From: Rotaria sordida
Taxonomy: Eukaryota > Rotifera > Eurotatoria > Philodinida > Philodinidae
Length of the DNA: 64,000 nt
Assembly: GCA_905250125.1 (NCBI GenBank)
Contig: CAJNOL010000380.1
Span: forward strand, 85,271-149,270
Direction: 5' to 3'
Part shown: positions 23,291 through 35,339 of the stretch, piece after piece
Layout of the letters: the number at the start of each line of letters is the position of its first letter
How positions within the stretch are numbered: position 1 is the first letter of the stretch
Notes under the pieces: generated by a model
The model's database searches: none
What the model was told of the DNA's origin: nothing
Seen by the model: only the letters and a program-made list of their open reading frames with translations
Translations under genes and position numbers: made by a program

Positions 23291-23769
23291 AGAAAAAAAA
23301 AAAAGCGTTAACTACTCTTAGAAAAACAAATCTTTCAGGATAATTATCTATAAGAGTTGAAAACAAATTAACTAACCTCGTTGCGTCATAGATTCCTTGT
23401 TGTTTGCTTTTTCGAGAGGATTGTCGTCCTCGATCGTAATCCAAAAAGTGACCACTCATTATTTACCTATATATCTATCTACAATCACCTTATGTTCTAT
23501 GCACATATTCATTGAATATACACTGAAAGAACTCATTAGTTTATTGTAAGGAGACTTGGCCCATAGATAAAACATGGTTGTTGGTTAGCCAGTTTAAGAA
23601 GATTTTCATTTGTTAGCCATATTTGTCTAGACTCATGAGAATAATTTGATAATAGAATAAGACAACTATTCTTATTTATTTAATAAATACATATTTGCCT
23701 TGAACACAATCAGTTTATACTTAATTATTTACAATATTTAATAAATGTTTGTTTTTCTTGATTTTTTTA

Positions 23770-24165
23770 AAGGAAAATACGAAGAATTTCCTATTGGATT
23801 TGCTTGTGAAACTCTTCATGATAAATTCAATTGATAAATAGGATTTATTTTATTATCAGTTGAAATAAGTTCAATTAGATTTAGATATTATTTATAAAAT
23901 ATAATTAATCACGTAAATATATATGATTTAACTGGGTCAATCAATAAATAAATAAACAATATAGAAATTCTTATTTAAAATTTCTAACCTTTAGAATAAA
24001 ACTATTAAGATGAATCAATCGTTCAAGTATTCTAATCTTATATTAAATATTGATAATCAATATGATTTGCTTTTTTTTTGTTTTTGTTTTTGCCAGTTTG
24101 ATAGAAAAGCAATTGAAAATCCACGCGAATGGTGACGCTCACTATACGCAGAATTTAATCATAGT
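23770..24165 (+). pseudogene. Possible exon remnants, unidentified
   Basis: Two coding-looking blocks: GKYEEFPIGFACETLHDKFN ending in tandem stops (~23773-23836), and FDRKAIENPREW, stop, RSLYAEFNH before a GTAAG donor (~24096-24165). The second vaguely resembles a SoHo/sorbin-type motif (PR-W-RS-Y), but I would not assign it. Confidence 0.25.
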
Positions 24166-24169
24166 AAGT

Positions 24170-25570
24170 TACAATCAATTTTGTGTGACAATGAATACAA
24201 GCAAAAGATGTCAGTAAATCAATTCCTTTATTTTAGTTTAGTTTCATGATTATACTAGGTCAGAAAAATTTGACTTCATAAATAATCTTTATTAGTAATG
24301 TACTTCATATGCTATAAATAGGAGCTTTCAAAAATGAGTCTCATCTTAGGTGGCGGGACACGTAGTGCATTCGACATTGATTGATATCACTAGACCACGT
24401 ACTATACATATACATAAATTGTTGTTTATCTAGGATTATAGTTGTAAATAAGAAGGTAGAAAATAAAGAGAAGAACTATTTATTTAGTCAACTGACTAAG
24501 AAAACTTCAATGATAATATAAAATAATTCGATTTATTTTAGTGATTAGTTCAATTGTTTGTCTTTGTCTTTCTTCTTTTTTAACTTCTTAAACTTGTTCA
24601 ATCTTTACTAAAACGACCAATAATATATATCATTTTTAAATTGGTTTATGTAAATTATCTTCGAATATTTCTAGGTTCAACAGGATATTTACCTATTTTG
24701 GTAGAAAAACAAAAAATTTAACTTATCTATTATAAATGATGACCGATTTTGAGCTTGTTAATGGATATGATCAGATCAATTTTAGGATATTCGGACTTGT
24801 TCCTATATATAATAATAAATACCGTTTATATTCGAACTCGAATAATATCTTATTCAATATTAGTCTTCTATAGAAGTCAATTTTGTTTCTATAATCACTA
24901 TTTCATTTACTTCATTATTTATTATAATGACAACTTCCAACATCTAATATTTGTTTCATAAAACTCTTTATCAATGTCGAAAGTTTATACCAATTATAAT
25001 ATATAATATGCTTTATAGAATATATATATTCACTTCTATTATCATTTATTTAATATTGATTGTAGTTTTTACTCAGTGAGCTCATTTATAATCAAAGAGT
25101 AAATTAGACAATATATTATTTTTTTTTATAGTTGAATATAAGAAAACGATTGTGATTAAAGTATTGCTCGAAGTAGAATTGTCATTATCACAAATCTTCC
25201 TTATTTTTTATTTTATTATAGAAAATTTAAAAAAAAAATGATTCAATTGTTCGATCAATAAAATATTGAAAATCTAGAAAAATAAATTAAATAGAGATTA
25301 TTTATAGTTATCATCATTCGAATTAATATTATTCGATAATTTTTATTAAAACTCTTTCTCATCCTACTCGAATAAAACTATAATGACAACTAAATTAATC
25401 TCAATAGAATATGTATATATACATATTTAAAATGAGTCATAAGAATATATCGAAATCAACTCTTAAAGAAAAAAGAAAGATTATTAGTAATGAAGATAAA
25501 TATATCTTTTTCTTGTTTAAAAAAAAGAAAACAAAAATCTTGATGAGCTAGAATAAAATAATATATATAT
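24170..25570. other. AT-rich intergenic, nothing recognised
   Basis: Long TA-rich tracts; no repeat structure or family motif seen on either strand. The 70-codon frame at 24749-24961 looks like chance. Confidence 0.5.
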
Positions 25571-25576
25571 ATTATG

Positions 25577-26571
25577 TTAATCTAGTTTAATGATAAAAGC
25601 AGTCATATTATCTGAAGATTATTCTTGTAAACATTTATCAAATAAATCTGATATTATTTCAGATAAACTTTTATTTGATGCTCGTTGAGAAACAAATAAT
25701 GCAACTTGTTCATTATTGATAACATCCCAAATTCCATCCGAAGCAATTATAACAAATGATGCTGATGAATCTCTTCGATATTGAATTATATCAGGTAAAG
25801 CTGGTATAATATGTTTATCTAATGAATAATCTCCCAATGCACGTGTCATAGCAAGTTGATTTTCAATACGTAATACATCATTAGTAGGTTTTGTTATTTG
25901 ACCACTTGCTCGACGTATACGTTATTGTTCTTTTTGAACAGTTGGTTTATGATCTATATTTAATAGATTTTAAACAAGAAAATAATTAAAATAAAAACAA
26001 ATTAACCTTTTGTAGATGATAAAACTTGTCCATCTTTTGATATAATTATTCCACGAGAATCTCCTATATAAATTAAATAAATATTATTTGGACCAATTAA
26101 TGATGCTATCTATATATTAAATAGAAAAAACAAAAAAAAAAAATCTTTTTAAAATTTTTGATAAATGCTTACACAAACAGATCCACTATTATCTTGAACA
26201 ATTTCACGTAAATGTTTATCCAATTTAATAAATGTTCTTTTAATAATATCATTTAATTGATCATAATCAATATTAGATTGAACTTTATTAAGAGATTCTA
26301 GAAGATATTTATCAATAATATTAGCAGCATTTTTTGCTGTTTCGCTTCCATTATGACCATCAAATATAGAAAAAAAAGCCCAATCTTTCCATAAATAATT
26401 ATCAAATAGTATTAAATATTTCGAAAAATCTTCATTTGTTTTTCTCCATCCTTGCATTGAACCAAAACCAAATAATTCATTACCATATAATTCTTTCTTT
26501 GTACATGGTTTATCTAAATATAAGTTATTTGAAGATGAATTACTTCCATTTATTTCATTCTTTTCAGACAT
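25577..26571 (-). pseudogene. PP2C-family Ser/Thr phosphatase, full length but with two internal stops
   Basis: Metal-dependent (Mn/Mg) protein phosphatase of the PPM family. Exon 1 (26571-26173) starts MSEKNEING and has the family motifs FGSMQGWRKTNEDF, FFSIFDGHNGSETA and DNSGSVC. Exon 2 (26109-26007) has LIGPNNIYLIYIGDSRG. Exon 3 (25953-25577) has DHKPTVQKEQ, MTRALGDYSL, VIIASDGIWDVINNEQ and SSDNMTAFIIKLD before the terminal TAA. Introns are 63 bp (26110-26172) and 53 bp (25954-26006), both GT-AG and in phase. The metal-binding aspartates of DGH, SDG and SDN motifs are all present. In-frame TAA codons at 25922-25924 (after KEQ, where Gln is likely) and 25619-25621 (just before SSDN) interrupt exon 3. 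The length, about 310 residues, is normal. A young pseudogene, or stop-containing allele; expression cannot be excluded. Confidence 0.88.
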
Positions 26572-26630
26572 TTTACAAAATAATATTCTTTGTTTTAATA
26601 CACGTCTGATTAAACAACAATGAACTTTGT

Positions 26631-26640
26631 GCTTTATATA
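26631..26640 (-). promoter_or_regulatory. TATA box of the PP2C gene
   Basis: TATATAAAGC on the minus strand, about 60 bp upstream of the start codon. Confidence 0.5.
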
Positions 26641-26644
26641 GTAC

Positions 26645-28425
26645 TATGGTTGCATTCATTCACCTCGTTCTCTTTCTTCGTTGTAGATAGAGATGAGAGA
26701 AAAAAAACAACTAAATATGATTTGTAAAGAGTGTACTAACTAAATATTCTCTAGTCTTCTAATCAATCGTTATTTTGTACTTGATAACCTTGTTTTATTC
26801 TTCTTTTAACCAGTTGATCTTATCATGAAATTAATCTATGAATATGTTTGTTGATTATATAAATAACCGAGAATAATAGACTGATCTAAATATCTTTTTC
26901 ATAGTGACTTGACTTTTATACATGATTATTATAGTTGATTTCTTTTTTAAAATTCTAATATGAAAATATTTCTATAAAAATAATTATTGAAAAATTTATC
27001 AAAAAAAAAGTACCGATCGTATTTCATCAATAATTGTCAAGAGGATTGGTTTTTTTTTTCGAATCTATTTATTCTAAATTGATTTGTTTTTTGAAAACTT
27101 CTTCCCCCCCAACAAAATCATGTTTAGTCAGTTTCACATGAAAAATAATAGAATCTTCCAATCAGGAATTTCATATCCACATCTACAAATCAATTTTTGT
27201 AGTTGTGCTTAGAATAGACTTGCCAGATCGAAAAAGGTCACTATTTGCAATTTTGACGATCAAAATTCTTATTAACTAATATATATCTCTATCTGGATTT
27301 AATCTGAAAATTTTTCGTAAGATTATTGTTTTTCTTGTTCAATCTGACTTATATCAATTAATATTCAATTCGTCGAACTGATTGAATTACAGATGAATTT
27401 AATTCAGTCGAACATATAACAATTTCGATTAAAAAATCTCTCATTTCGTCAGATCTGACTATCTTCGATTGGACTAAACTATTACCGATTAGAATGACTA
27501 ATAGACATGCTTCTCATATTTCTATTTATTGAACTTTCTGCTATTTTTCAAAGTTTTCAACTGTCTAAGGACATATTTTTCGTTGAGTTCGGACCGAAAA
27601 AAAAAGTGTAGAAACTGATGATGAAATCCTTAAATTTGATCTTAGTCAAAATTTTCGATAGAATGACGAGAACTGAACAAGAGTAAACAATTAACTAAAA
27701 TTCTTTCAGATATTTAACTTGACAGAAATTTATCTCTAGAAATAATCTCAAGTCAAACAATGTAGAACAGTCAATAATACTCCATTCGAAGATATTTTTC
27801 ATTCGAAAGTATCTCTAGTAATAAGAAGAGATCCCAGATGAATTAGTCACGGTCGTGCATAACTTTATCTCGAATAATAAGTCAAACTTTCAACTCTACT
27901 ATAGTCATCGTTAACAATGACTATGAATATTCATCTCTAATCACTATATGAATATAGTCACGATTATAAACGACATTAACCTTTGGATCCAATCGACGAG
28001 AATTCTCGTCCTGAGAAATTCTGGAGTGAATACCTTTAAAAAGGTTGATCTTTTGCTTATTTAATGCTATGGATTCTATCAATATTTATGTTTAGAATAT
28101 TCGTGCGGTTACGATCATTTATAGTTGCTGATGTTTATTGGTTGTCGTTTAATATTTGCGAGAATGAGTATACCATTAAATGAGTTAATACGTGGATCAG
28201 TTTGCTAAGATTTATTGAGAAAAACTGCTGCTCTCAAAAAGATATATCCTATAATAAAAGTTGTTCAAGCATCACATCTCGAAGAAATATTCTCATCGAA
28301 CAATCGTATTTTATGCATAATTGTCGAGTGCATTTTTTCATATAAAAGGTCAGCAAGGTCATTTATTTTGAGCTCATGCATTCTTTTCTCTTATCTTTAT
28401 GCAATCGTAGAATGACCTCACCCTA
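26645..28425. other. Intergenic, nothing supported
   Basis: AT-rich with no recognisable exon. A C7 run is at about 27104-27110. The 66-codon frame at 28215-28415 has no domain. Confidence 0.5.
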
Positions 28426-28490
28426 GGATGTGGGTGTGGGTGTGGGTGTGGGTAACTCATCACTAGCACCCACACCCACACCCACACCCT
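28425..28490. repeat. Telomere-repeat hairpin, longest in the window
   Basis: TAGGATGTGGGTGTGGGTGT continues for four hexamers to about 28452. A 14-bp spacer (AACTCATCACTAGC) follows, then three and a half CCCACA hexamers ending ACCCT (28467-28490). The G strands converge. Confidence 0.85.
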
Positions 28491-28559
28491 TCTGATGTTT
28501 CGTTCCTGGGATCACTGCGATACAAAATCCGAAAATTTTATGCGTACGTCGAGAAAGAA

Positions 28560-28690
28560 AGAAAGAAATGAATAAAAAAACTTCACGTCGGACTACACAA
28601 ATGCATTGTTTCGCACAGCATTAAAAAAAACTCGCGATGGACTACATAAATGCTCTGCTTTGCATCGCATTAAAAAGAAAATTTCTTCAA
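28560..28690. repeat. Two ~60-bp tandem units
   Basis: AAAAAACTTCACGTCGGACT...GCATT and AAAACTCGCGATGGACTACA...GCATT are two imperfect copies side by side. No further copies in the window. Confidence 0.5.
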
Positions 28691-29233
28691 GGTTTCTATA
28701 GGAAAAGAAGGTATTGGCGTCATTACCTTTGGTACACCCTAAGTAAAACTGTAATATCCCATCAAAAAAGACTTAGAAAAAATTGATTTCTGTAATTTTC
28801 ATTGTTCTTTAGCATCTAACGAATAGATATTAACTTGATTAGAAAATTAGATGTGTCTTTGGATAGATTAAATATAGTAGAAATGCAGTAATCCTTTGCT
28901 GTTCTCTTTGAAGACGTTACGCTTATTTCTATCGTACTTTCCGTGAAAGTTTGCATTTTAAATATGATCAATTCATTAGCAAAAACATCATTGTTGTTCT
29001 GTTTAATGACGAAAATCCTAAAGATTATCCATAAGAACTCGGATCTATTATGTAACCGAAAAATACTGAAAACGTTCAATAGCAACCATTGATAATCAAA
29101 ATCAGCTTTTTCTTCTTGGTATAAATCGCAAAAATATTAAACCATGAAGTTTTTATTTATCAATGAGTAATGAGAAAAGTGCTAACAAATAAAACAGTTT
29201 AAAGTATCAACAGTCATAATGAAGGCTTTTCCT

Positions 29234-32200
29234 TCATTTCAACGAATCTTCACAGTCAAAATTTGAATATTCAATGATGGCATTAATGACAATTGTGTAA
29301 GCAGTGACAGCAATCGTTGGAAGAGGTACAGTTGGCAAATAATTCGAATCAGTATAGGGACGCATGAAACTAGTACATAGATCGCCAAGTTGTGCGCTAA
29401 TTATGCAGCCGAACGCTGTACATGCTCTTATTGTAATCGAAGAATTGTTAGGTATAACCAATAATAATAAAAGATCGAAGGCAAAAAAGTCACCCCATCC
29501 AATCATCGAATTACACTCGTTCTCATTTTCCACATCATCGTTCATTTCGTTGATATCAAATACTCAATAATATCCGTGTGAAGCTGTTGGATAATCAAAT
29601 AACATAACGTCCACTAGTGCTTCCATTGCTGGATCATACTCACGACATTTTAGATGAAAACAGACAACACTATTATAAAAAAAAACACAAAAATCTTGTC
29701 TGTATGACTAAGAAGGAAGGAATGGATTCATTCAGACGATATCAAAATTTAAAATATTACAGTATTTAAGAATTCATTCTCAAATCTTGAGAACGAACAG
29801 AAAGCTTATAAGATACATTTCACTTTATGCAGAATTTTTCCCAAAGAGGAATATTTTGTTTGACAAAAGTATTTTATCACTCGTTATTTATTGACATGTA
29901 GTGTAATTAATGTCAATCCTAGGTGATTCAAGTCTGTTAAAGTCCATATGTAAAGATGTACTATAAGACAGAAATGTTTTAAGGATATTAACCATATATA
30001 TTCATTCTGCCCTCACTCTCATCCTTGAGGCGCCCTCTCGCTTCCGTTCCATATATGTTGTTTATTATAGCTATCTCTTTTCTTTCATTTTGTCAGGTAT
30101 TGTTCTTGGTGTTCTCTTGGTTTATTTCTCTATTGTCTTTCTCTCTTTTTGATATAATAACTCATGTATTTTTCCAACTGCCTTATATTATCTGGTGAGA
30201 TATCCTATCCTTCATCTAACATCTGATATAAACGCATGCTGTTTCTGTTTTTATAGAAAAAGATAAAGCGTATAATATAAATATTTAAAGGTATGTATGC
30301 TCTTCGCCAAAAAACACTTTGTCGAAAGCACTTTTTAGCCATGGACGACGCCCCAAAGGTGAGAGTGAGGGCAAAATGAGTTGATCTCTTCATGCTTAAC
30401 AAGTCTGTATAAGAATTAAAGGGCCCGCAACAGTCTAGAGGGTTTCGTGAGGCTTTCGACAAACAACATAGCATTTGTTTCTGTGCAAGCGTGTCTTGTG
30501 AATAAGAAAAAGTGTGCATAAGTTTATCTTATAAAATGTATTTTGACACAAATAAAAAAAATTCTTGTAGATTGAAGATTACAGAAAATTCTTAATTTGT
30601 ATTGATGTATATTTCTTTACCGATCACTGACTTAATAGATACGAAAAAGATGAGCTTCTAGTTCTTGTAAAGTAGTCTCGATCATATTGATCAAAGAAAA
30701 ACTAGATTTTCGCTGATCAACATCTTACGATAGCAAATGAATATTTTATAGATTATACCATGTGTCTCAAATCTGTATTTAGATGTGAGTATCTTTAGAT
30801 CTTTATCGATCAACTATTTCTCTCTGAAATAATTACTACCTGCAATATTTGTAATGTTACTATAAAAAGGATGTTTGACTATTAAAGAAATAAAAACCAT
30901 TCATACAGACTTACATGTCTATAACAGACATTAGCCAAATGAAAGCAAAACCAACATATGTGGGTAGAGGTCGTAATACAACATCATATGTTATAAATGC
31001 TAAAAATGCTATAGATAAGCAAGTTGCTTTTTGATGAAGAGTAAAAGAAAGAATTGGTAGATCTTGATAAAGCCATTTGTAAATAAGACCAACAAATTGC
31101 CAAACTAAGAAATAAACGATAAATATGTCTACTTCATACGACATGTAAATATTATAGCAGTAATGAGCTAAAAGCCAATTAGTTGTAGTTATCAGTGACA
31201 AAAGGACAATGATATTCTGTAGTTGTCGAACAGTATGAAATAACAAGTAAGGTAAAAAAATAAGAAGCATCATCATCAATAATGGAGAGTGATGTAAGAG
31301 ACACAGGGTTGGTGATCTACGCAAAATATAGAAAGACATAAATAGTTTATAGTTCATGAATACTTACAGAACGAATAATAAAACCAACAGCATACAGTTA
31401 GTGTATAATAACACATTGGATCTGCAAGCATGTTTTGAAAAAACGAGTCACTTGCTCTTGTATCTTTCAGAGCACAGTGAATTATGAATGTCATGAACAT
31501 ACTCAAAGTACCTCCTATATATTTGCATATTTGATTCTTCATTGCTAAATCAATTTTTGTAGAGCCTATAGACAAAATACAAATTGTAGGATTTCTTCTT
31601 TGTCTATTTTGAATAAAACCAAAATATTCAGAACTACTCATGAAATCAATGTTCACCTTTTCACAGTTTTGTTCAATAAAATGGATATTATTACTGATCT
31701 CGTCAATTCTTATAGCTGAATCAAGATGAAGAGAAAGAAAAAAAGCTATAATTGTAGTCATTTGACCGATACGATCAATTCTTTTCCTTTTTTCTCCGTC
31801 ACATAGACAGAAAAAATGACGCGACTATTTTCTTGTCTAGGATCATCGCAGAAAAAGAAAGAGAGCGATCGTAAACTATCAATTAGGTCATCAGCAAGGT
31901 TAGCAATGCATAAATAAGAAAGCTATGTGAATCGGTTTAGGAGAAAAACAAATAACAATATCGTACGTTAAAAAAGAAGCACAGTGGTGTTGAATAAAAA
32001 AAGTGAAATATTTTATTATAATCATTGCTGATATTGAAAATATCTGACATACAACGTTCATCGGATACGTTGTTCTTATCATTTATTGCATCTTCATGTA
32101 GCACATTGGTAGAATAGAAGGGTATTTGAGCTATTTCAACTTCTGAAAAGAAATAAAATTTTGTAGAAAAAAAACCTGTTGCAATTTGAGCAAAGTGCAT
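29234..32200 (-). pseudogene. Broken multi-pass membrane protein gene, family not identified
   Basis: On the minus strand, fragments run in order. 32200-31900 contains MHFAQIATGFFSTKFYFF and, in another frame, hydrophobic YDIVICFSPKPIHIAFLFMH. 31761-31354 contains YFGFIQNRQRRNPTICILSI and membrane segments. 31357-30911 is a run of hydrophobic helices with LLAHYCYN, FLVWQFVGLIYKWLYQ and PTYVGFAFIWLMSV. 29650-29234 has CREYDPAMEALVDVMLFDYP, YY-stop-VFDINEM, GWGDFFAFDLLLLLVIPNNS and LPTVPLPTIAVTAY, ending at TGA. The TGA in YY-x-VF is likely an old Trp. At least two frame changes. Between the last two fragments lie 1.2 kb of inserted sequence with a MITE. A vertebrate TMEM168-like protein came to mind from the order acidic loop, GxGDF, VPLP, but I could not confirm it. 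Confidence 0.5.
30007..30375. mobile_element. MITE with GCCCTCACTCTCA inverted ends
   Basis: CTGCCCTCACTCTCATCCTT-GAGGCG at the left and its imperfect inverse GGACGACGCCCCAAAGGTGA-GAGTGAGGGC at the right form ~28-bp terminal inverted repeats. The interior has no coding frame. It lies inside the broken membrane-protein gene. Confidence 0.6.
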
Positions 32201-32359
32201 TATTTGATTGAAGATAAAGCCTTCTCATTCGGATGACATAGAATTATTGTCACTATTTGATAATTCGACACTCGTTTACTTAATCATCTTTTTATTCATT
32301 ATTGATCGTTTAGAAAAATATTTATTTTTATTTTTTCAGGTCAATACATAAATCAAAGT

Positions 32360-33065
32360 AAATAATGAAAAATTCTAATAATTCATATTCACATACAGTT
32401 CTATTACCAATGAAAATATTCTCTGCTATATTTATATGATTTCCAATTCTAATACTTTTCCTTCGTATATGGGATTTTCGAAATATTACTATTATTTATA
32501 ATATAATAGTATCAACCTATAGAATTATTTCTTTGTTATTAATCTAACATAAAAAATCGGAATAATGAATTAAATAATCATAATTATACTGAAGACATAT
32601 TACATATGATTATCATACCAATATATATAAAGAAAATTTAATAGTTATTGAAGATATTTTAAAACCTTTGGCAGAACAAAATGAAATAGTAAGAAAAGCA
32701 TCGAATTCTAATTATTATGTTCAAATATTAATAGAATATTATAATGAAAATTTCAATAATTTCTATAATTAAGTGATGATTATTTCATGTGACTGTGATT
32801 TGATTTGGTGTAAAAATGATTTTTTTATACTTAAATTATTTATATAGAAAAAATAATTTAAACTATTTTAATCATATTATTTCTACACTAACTTAAAAAA
32901 ATTTCAACCATATTGTATCATCTTAATAAATTGTTATGGTCTCAAATCGAATATTTTGTTCGTGGTTATAAAGATATATCAGATAATCATCGTCATATTT
33001 ATCAAAATATTATCGATCGACAAAAAATAGATAATGAAAATGATTCATCAATTTATCATAGATAA
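32360..33065 (+). pseudogene. Exon remnants of an unidentified gene
   Basis: Coding-looking blocks on the plus strand: MKNSNNSYSHTVLLPMKIFS followed by a hydrophobic segment broken by TGA, then VIEDILKPLAEQNEIVRKAS continuing YYVQILIEYYNEN (~32640-32770), and later LLWSQIEYFVRGYKDISDNH continuing HIYQNIIDRQKIDNEN (~32930-33060). Stops and frame changes separate them. Not recognised. Confidence 0.4.
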
Positions 33066-33476
33066 CAAAAACAAAACAAACAATAGAATAATTTCCTTTT
33101 TTTTTGTTTTTTCATTGGCATGTTGTATTAATAAAGTTAGATTTTGTCTTTCCTATAGATGGAACATCATCATCTAGTAGAATTATGATAAAATGAAAAA
33201 AATATTTCACAACAAATTAATGACAAAAAAAAATAGTCAAACAGAGAGAGAATTCAGTGATACGAAACAAGTGGTTGCAGATAAAAAAATTCTTATTATA
33301 AAATCTAGACAAAAATAAAAAATATTTTCTTTATTTTGAAATTAATTCAATGTGAGATATGTTGAACCGAAAGCATCAGAAACATCATGCACTTCAATTC
33401 GATGGTTGTGCTGAGGATGTAGGCATGAAAGGAAAAAAGACTTTCAACTACCAACACACTCAAATCAAAATCCACA

Positions 33477-33490
33477 GCCACCCACACCCT
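33477..33490 (-). repeat. Telomere-like tract (C-rich on plus strand)
   Basis: CCACCCACACCCTA, short, with the same CCCTA boundary as other tracts; a decayed CCACAGCC unit precedes it. Confidence 0.5.
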
Positions 33491-33689
33491 AATTGAGTAA
33501 CAGACAGAGTAAATAGATAATACTTTGGTGTTAATAGTGACGAATAGAAATCTTTGTATCATTATCATGTGAATTTAAATGTTAAAAATTAATATAGAAT
33601 CTACATATATGTGAACAATTGACAAAATGTAATGACTATTAAATCACATTTAGAAATTGTGGAATAAAAAGTGGAAATATCAAACATAT

Positions 33690-34120
33690 CTGAAGTTATA
33701 TCTTTTTGAGCATCCAGCCTAAAAGAAACTATACTTAAATCGAAAATTCTATTATTGTTAAGATAACTTGTCCAATCGTTTTGACTTTCAAGCTATTTAT
33801 GGAGATTTATATCAATAAAATCCGTTGTCCAAGCAATCATAGATGAAACAATAAAATCTGCATTGTGCTCTTATTTTTCTTGTATAATAGATTCAGAGAA
33901 TATAACTGAAAATGTAATATATGTCATAATCCACGACCATGTTATTATTCCATCATTAAATAATTCTTGAACAATTTCATGATGAATATTTTTGAGATTC
34001 ACCATTGATGACGATGGACGAAATTTAAATGCTGGTTGCTATGAACAATATGATGCTTCACAATCCGAAACAATTTTACATATAATTTCAAATAGGAGAT
34101 CATTATGAATTTTCGTTGTT
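33690..34120 (-). pseudogene. BCL-2 family apoptosis regulator (decayed)
   Basis: BCL-2 family proteins govern mitochondrial outer-membrane permeability. On the minus strand one frame runs through NLKNIHHEIVQELFNDG-IITW (BH1-like: ELF-DG-x-x-W), then SVIFSESIIQE and, after a TAA (33871-33873), DFIVSSMIAWTTDFIDINLH, stop, LESQNDWTSYL (BH2-like, corresponding to LH-WI-x-x-GGW). The stop in the BH2 motif (TAG 33793-33795) replaces the family tryptophan. Upstream of BH1 the frame reads CEASYC, stop, QPAFKFRPSSS. A C-terminal membrane anchor and a clear BH3 were not found. Which subgroup it belonged to cannot be told. Confidence 0.7.
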
Positions 34121-34734
34121 TTTCTTTTTAAGTATCAATCGAAGCAATCACTTACAACTGATTGAGTTTTCATTGAATGATCATAAGAACATATGATTAT
34201 TTTTTATGAATGAAAATGAATTGAGTTCATGAACTTATATATTTTCGTTCTCTCGCTCTCTCTCTAATTGTAATTGGTTGCACAATCGCTCGATAATCAT
34301 GTTCTCCTATGGTTGTAATCTATTGTTTTTCTTTTATCTTGCTAATTACATAATCACTTTCAAATGTTAACATTATTTATTGATTATCTCTCACAATTCT
34401 ACTATAGAGATTTATTGAAATTAGAAACGATTTACGATGAACAAGCGAAAAAAAAAATTAGAAGGGTTTTACGAAAGCAGATAACGTTCTCCATAGTACT
34501 TCATTAAATTCATATACAAATTTTTCTAAGCTGGTAGGAGACGAGATAAGATTGGTACTTTAGCATTTCTTTGAAAAATAATGATAAATATTTTGTTTTT
34601 AAAAAGTAAGCATAAATAAATGCTTGATTTTATAAAAAAACAAAAATGAGAAAAAAGAACATTGTCATCTATAAAACGACGATAAAAAAAAAAAGTTAAT
34701 AAAAGAAGATCGAAATTGAATGAATCATTATCGT

Positions 34735-35335
34735 CATCTGCTTCGTATGCAACTATATTATTAACATCAACAGCTAAATCAAATAGTGACTTTTCTCCAA
34801 TACTATCATCAATAAAAACTTCAACATGTTTTGAATAAATTCTTTATTTTGAAATGAACATATTATGAAAATTTAAAACAATACATAACGAAATATTCTC
34901 AACCATTAAGCTATCGTTTGAATCCTAATGAAATTGATGAATTATTTTAAAATATTGAAAAAGCAAATATAAAGATTAAGCAAAAACAAAAGGAAATTTT
35001 CTTATATTGAATATTTTCTTTCATATATCAACCTTATTAAATGAAGATTTATCAATATCAAATATTTATCAATCAATACTGAGAGTAATTCATTCATACA
35101 GAAAATATTAGGATTTTAAAGAATATTGTAATGGTTGAGAATATTTCATCATATATTGTTTTCAATTTTCATAATATATTCTTTCCAAAATGTTGAAGAA
35201 AAGCCAATGTCCAATTTCGATATTGATCATATTGTTACAAAAGCAATAGATGATGATAATGAATCATTCAATTTCGTTGTTTTCTCATTAAGCATCTATT
35301 TTAATTCATATACAACTTTTAGAATAACTAAGTAA
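34735..35335 (+). pseudogene. Exon-like fragments, unidentified
   Basis: Blocks LSSSASYATILLTSTAKSNS continuing to KTSTCFE (~34735-34840), YENLKQYITKYSQPLSYRLN continuing PNEIDELF, stop, NIEKANIKIKQKQKE (~34865-34995), and the open frame at 35135-35335 (FQNVEEKPMSNFDIDHIVTK). Their composition is protein-like, but stops and frame changes break continuity. No family recognised. Confidence 0.35.
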
Positions 35336-35339
35336 CTTA

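Noticed and set aside
17225-25924. Reassigned stop codons (a variant genetic code) instead of pseudogenes
   Set aside because: All three stops occur, at expected Gln, Trp, Arg and other positions, together with frameshifts and lost splice sites. The 1,000-codon transferase/TPR gene and the 113-aa gene use no in-frame stops.
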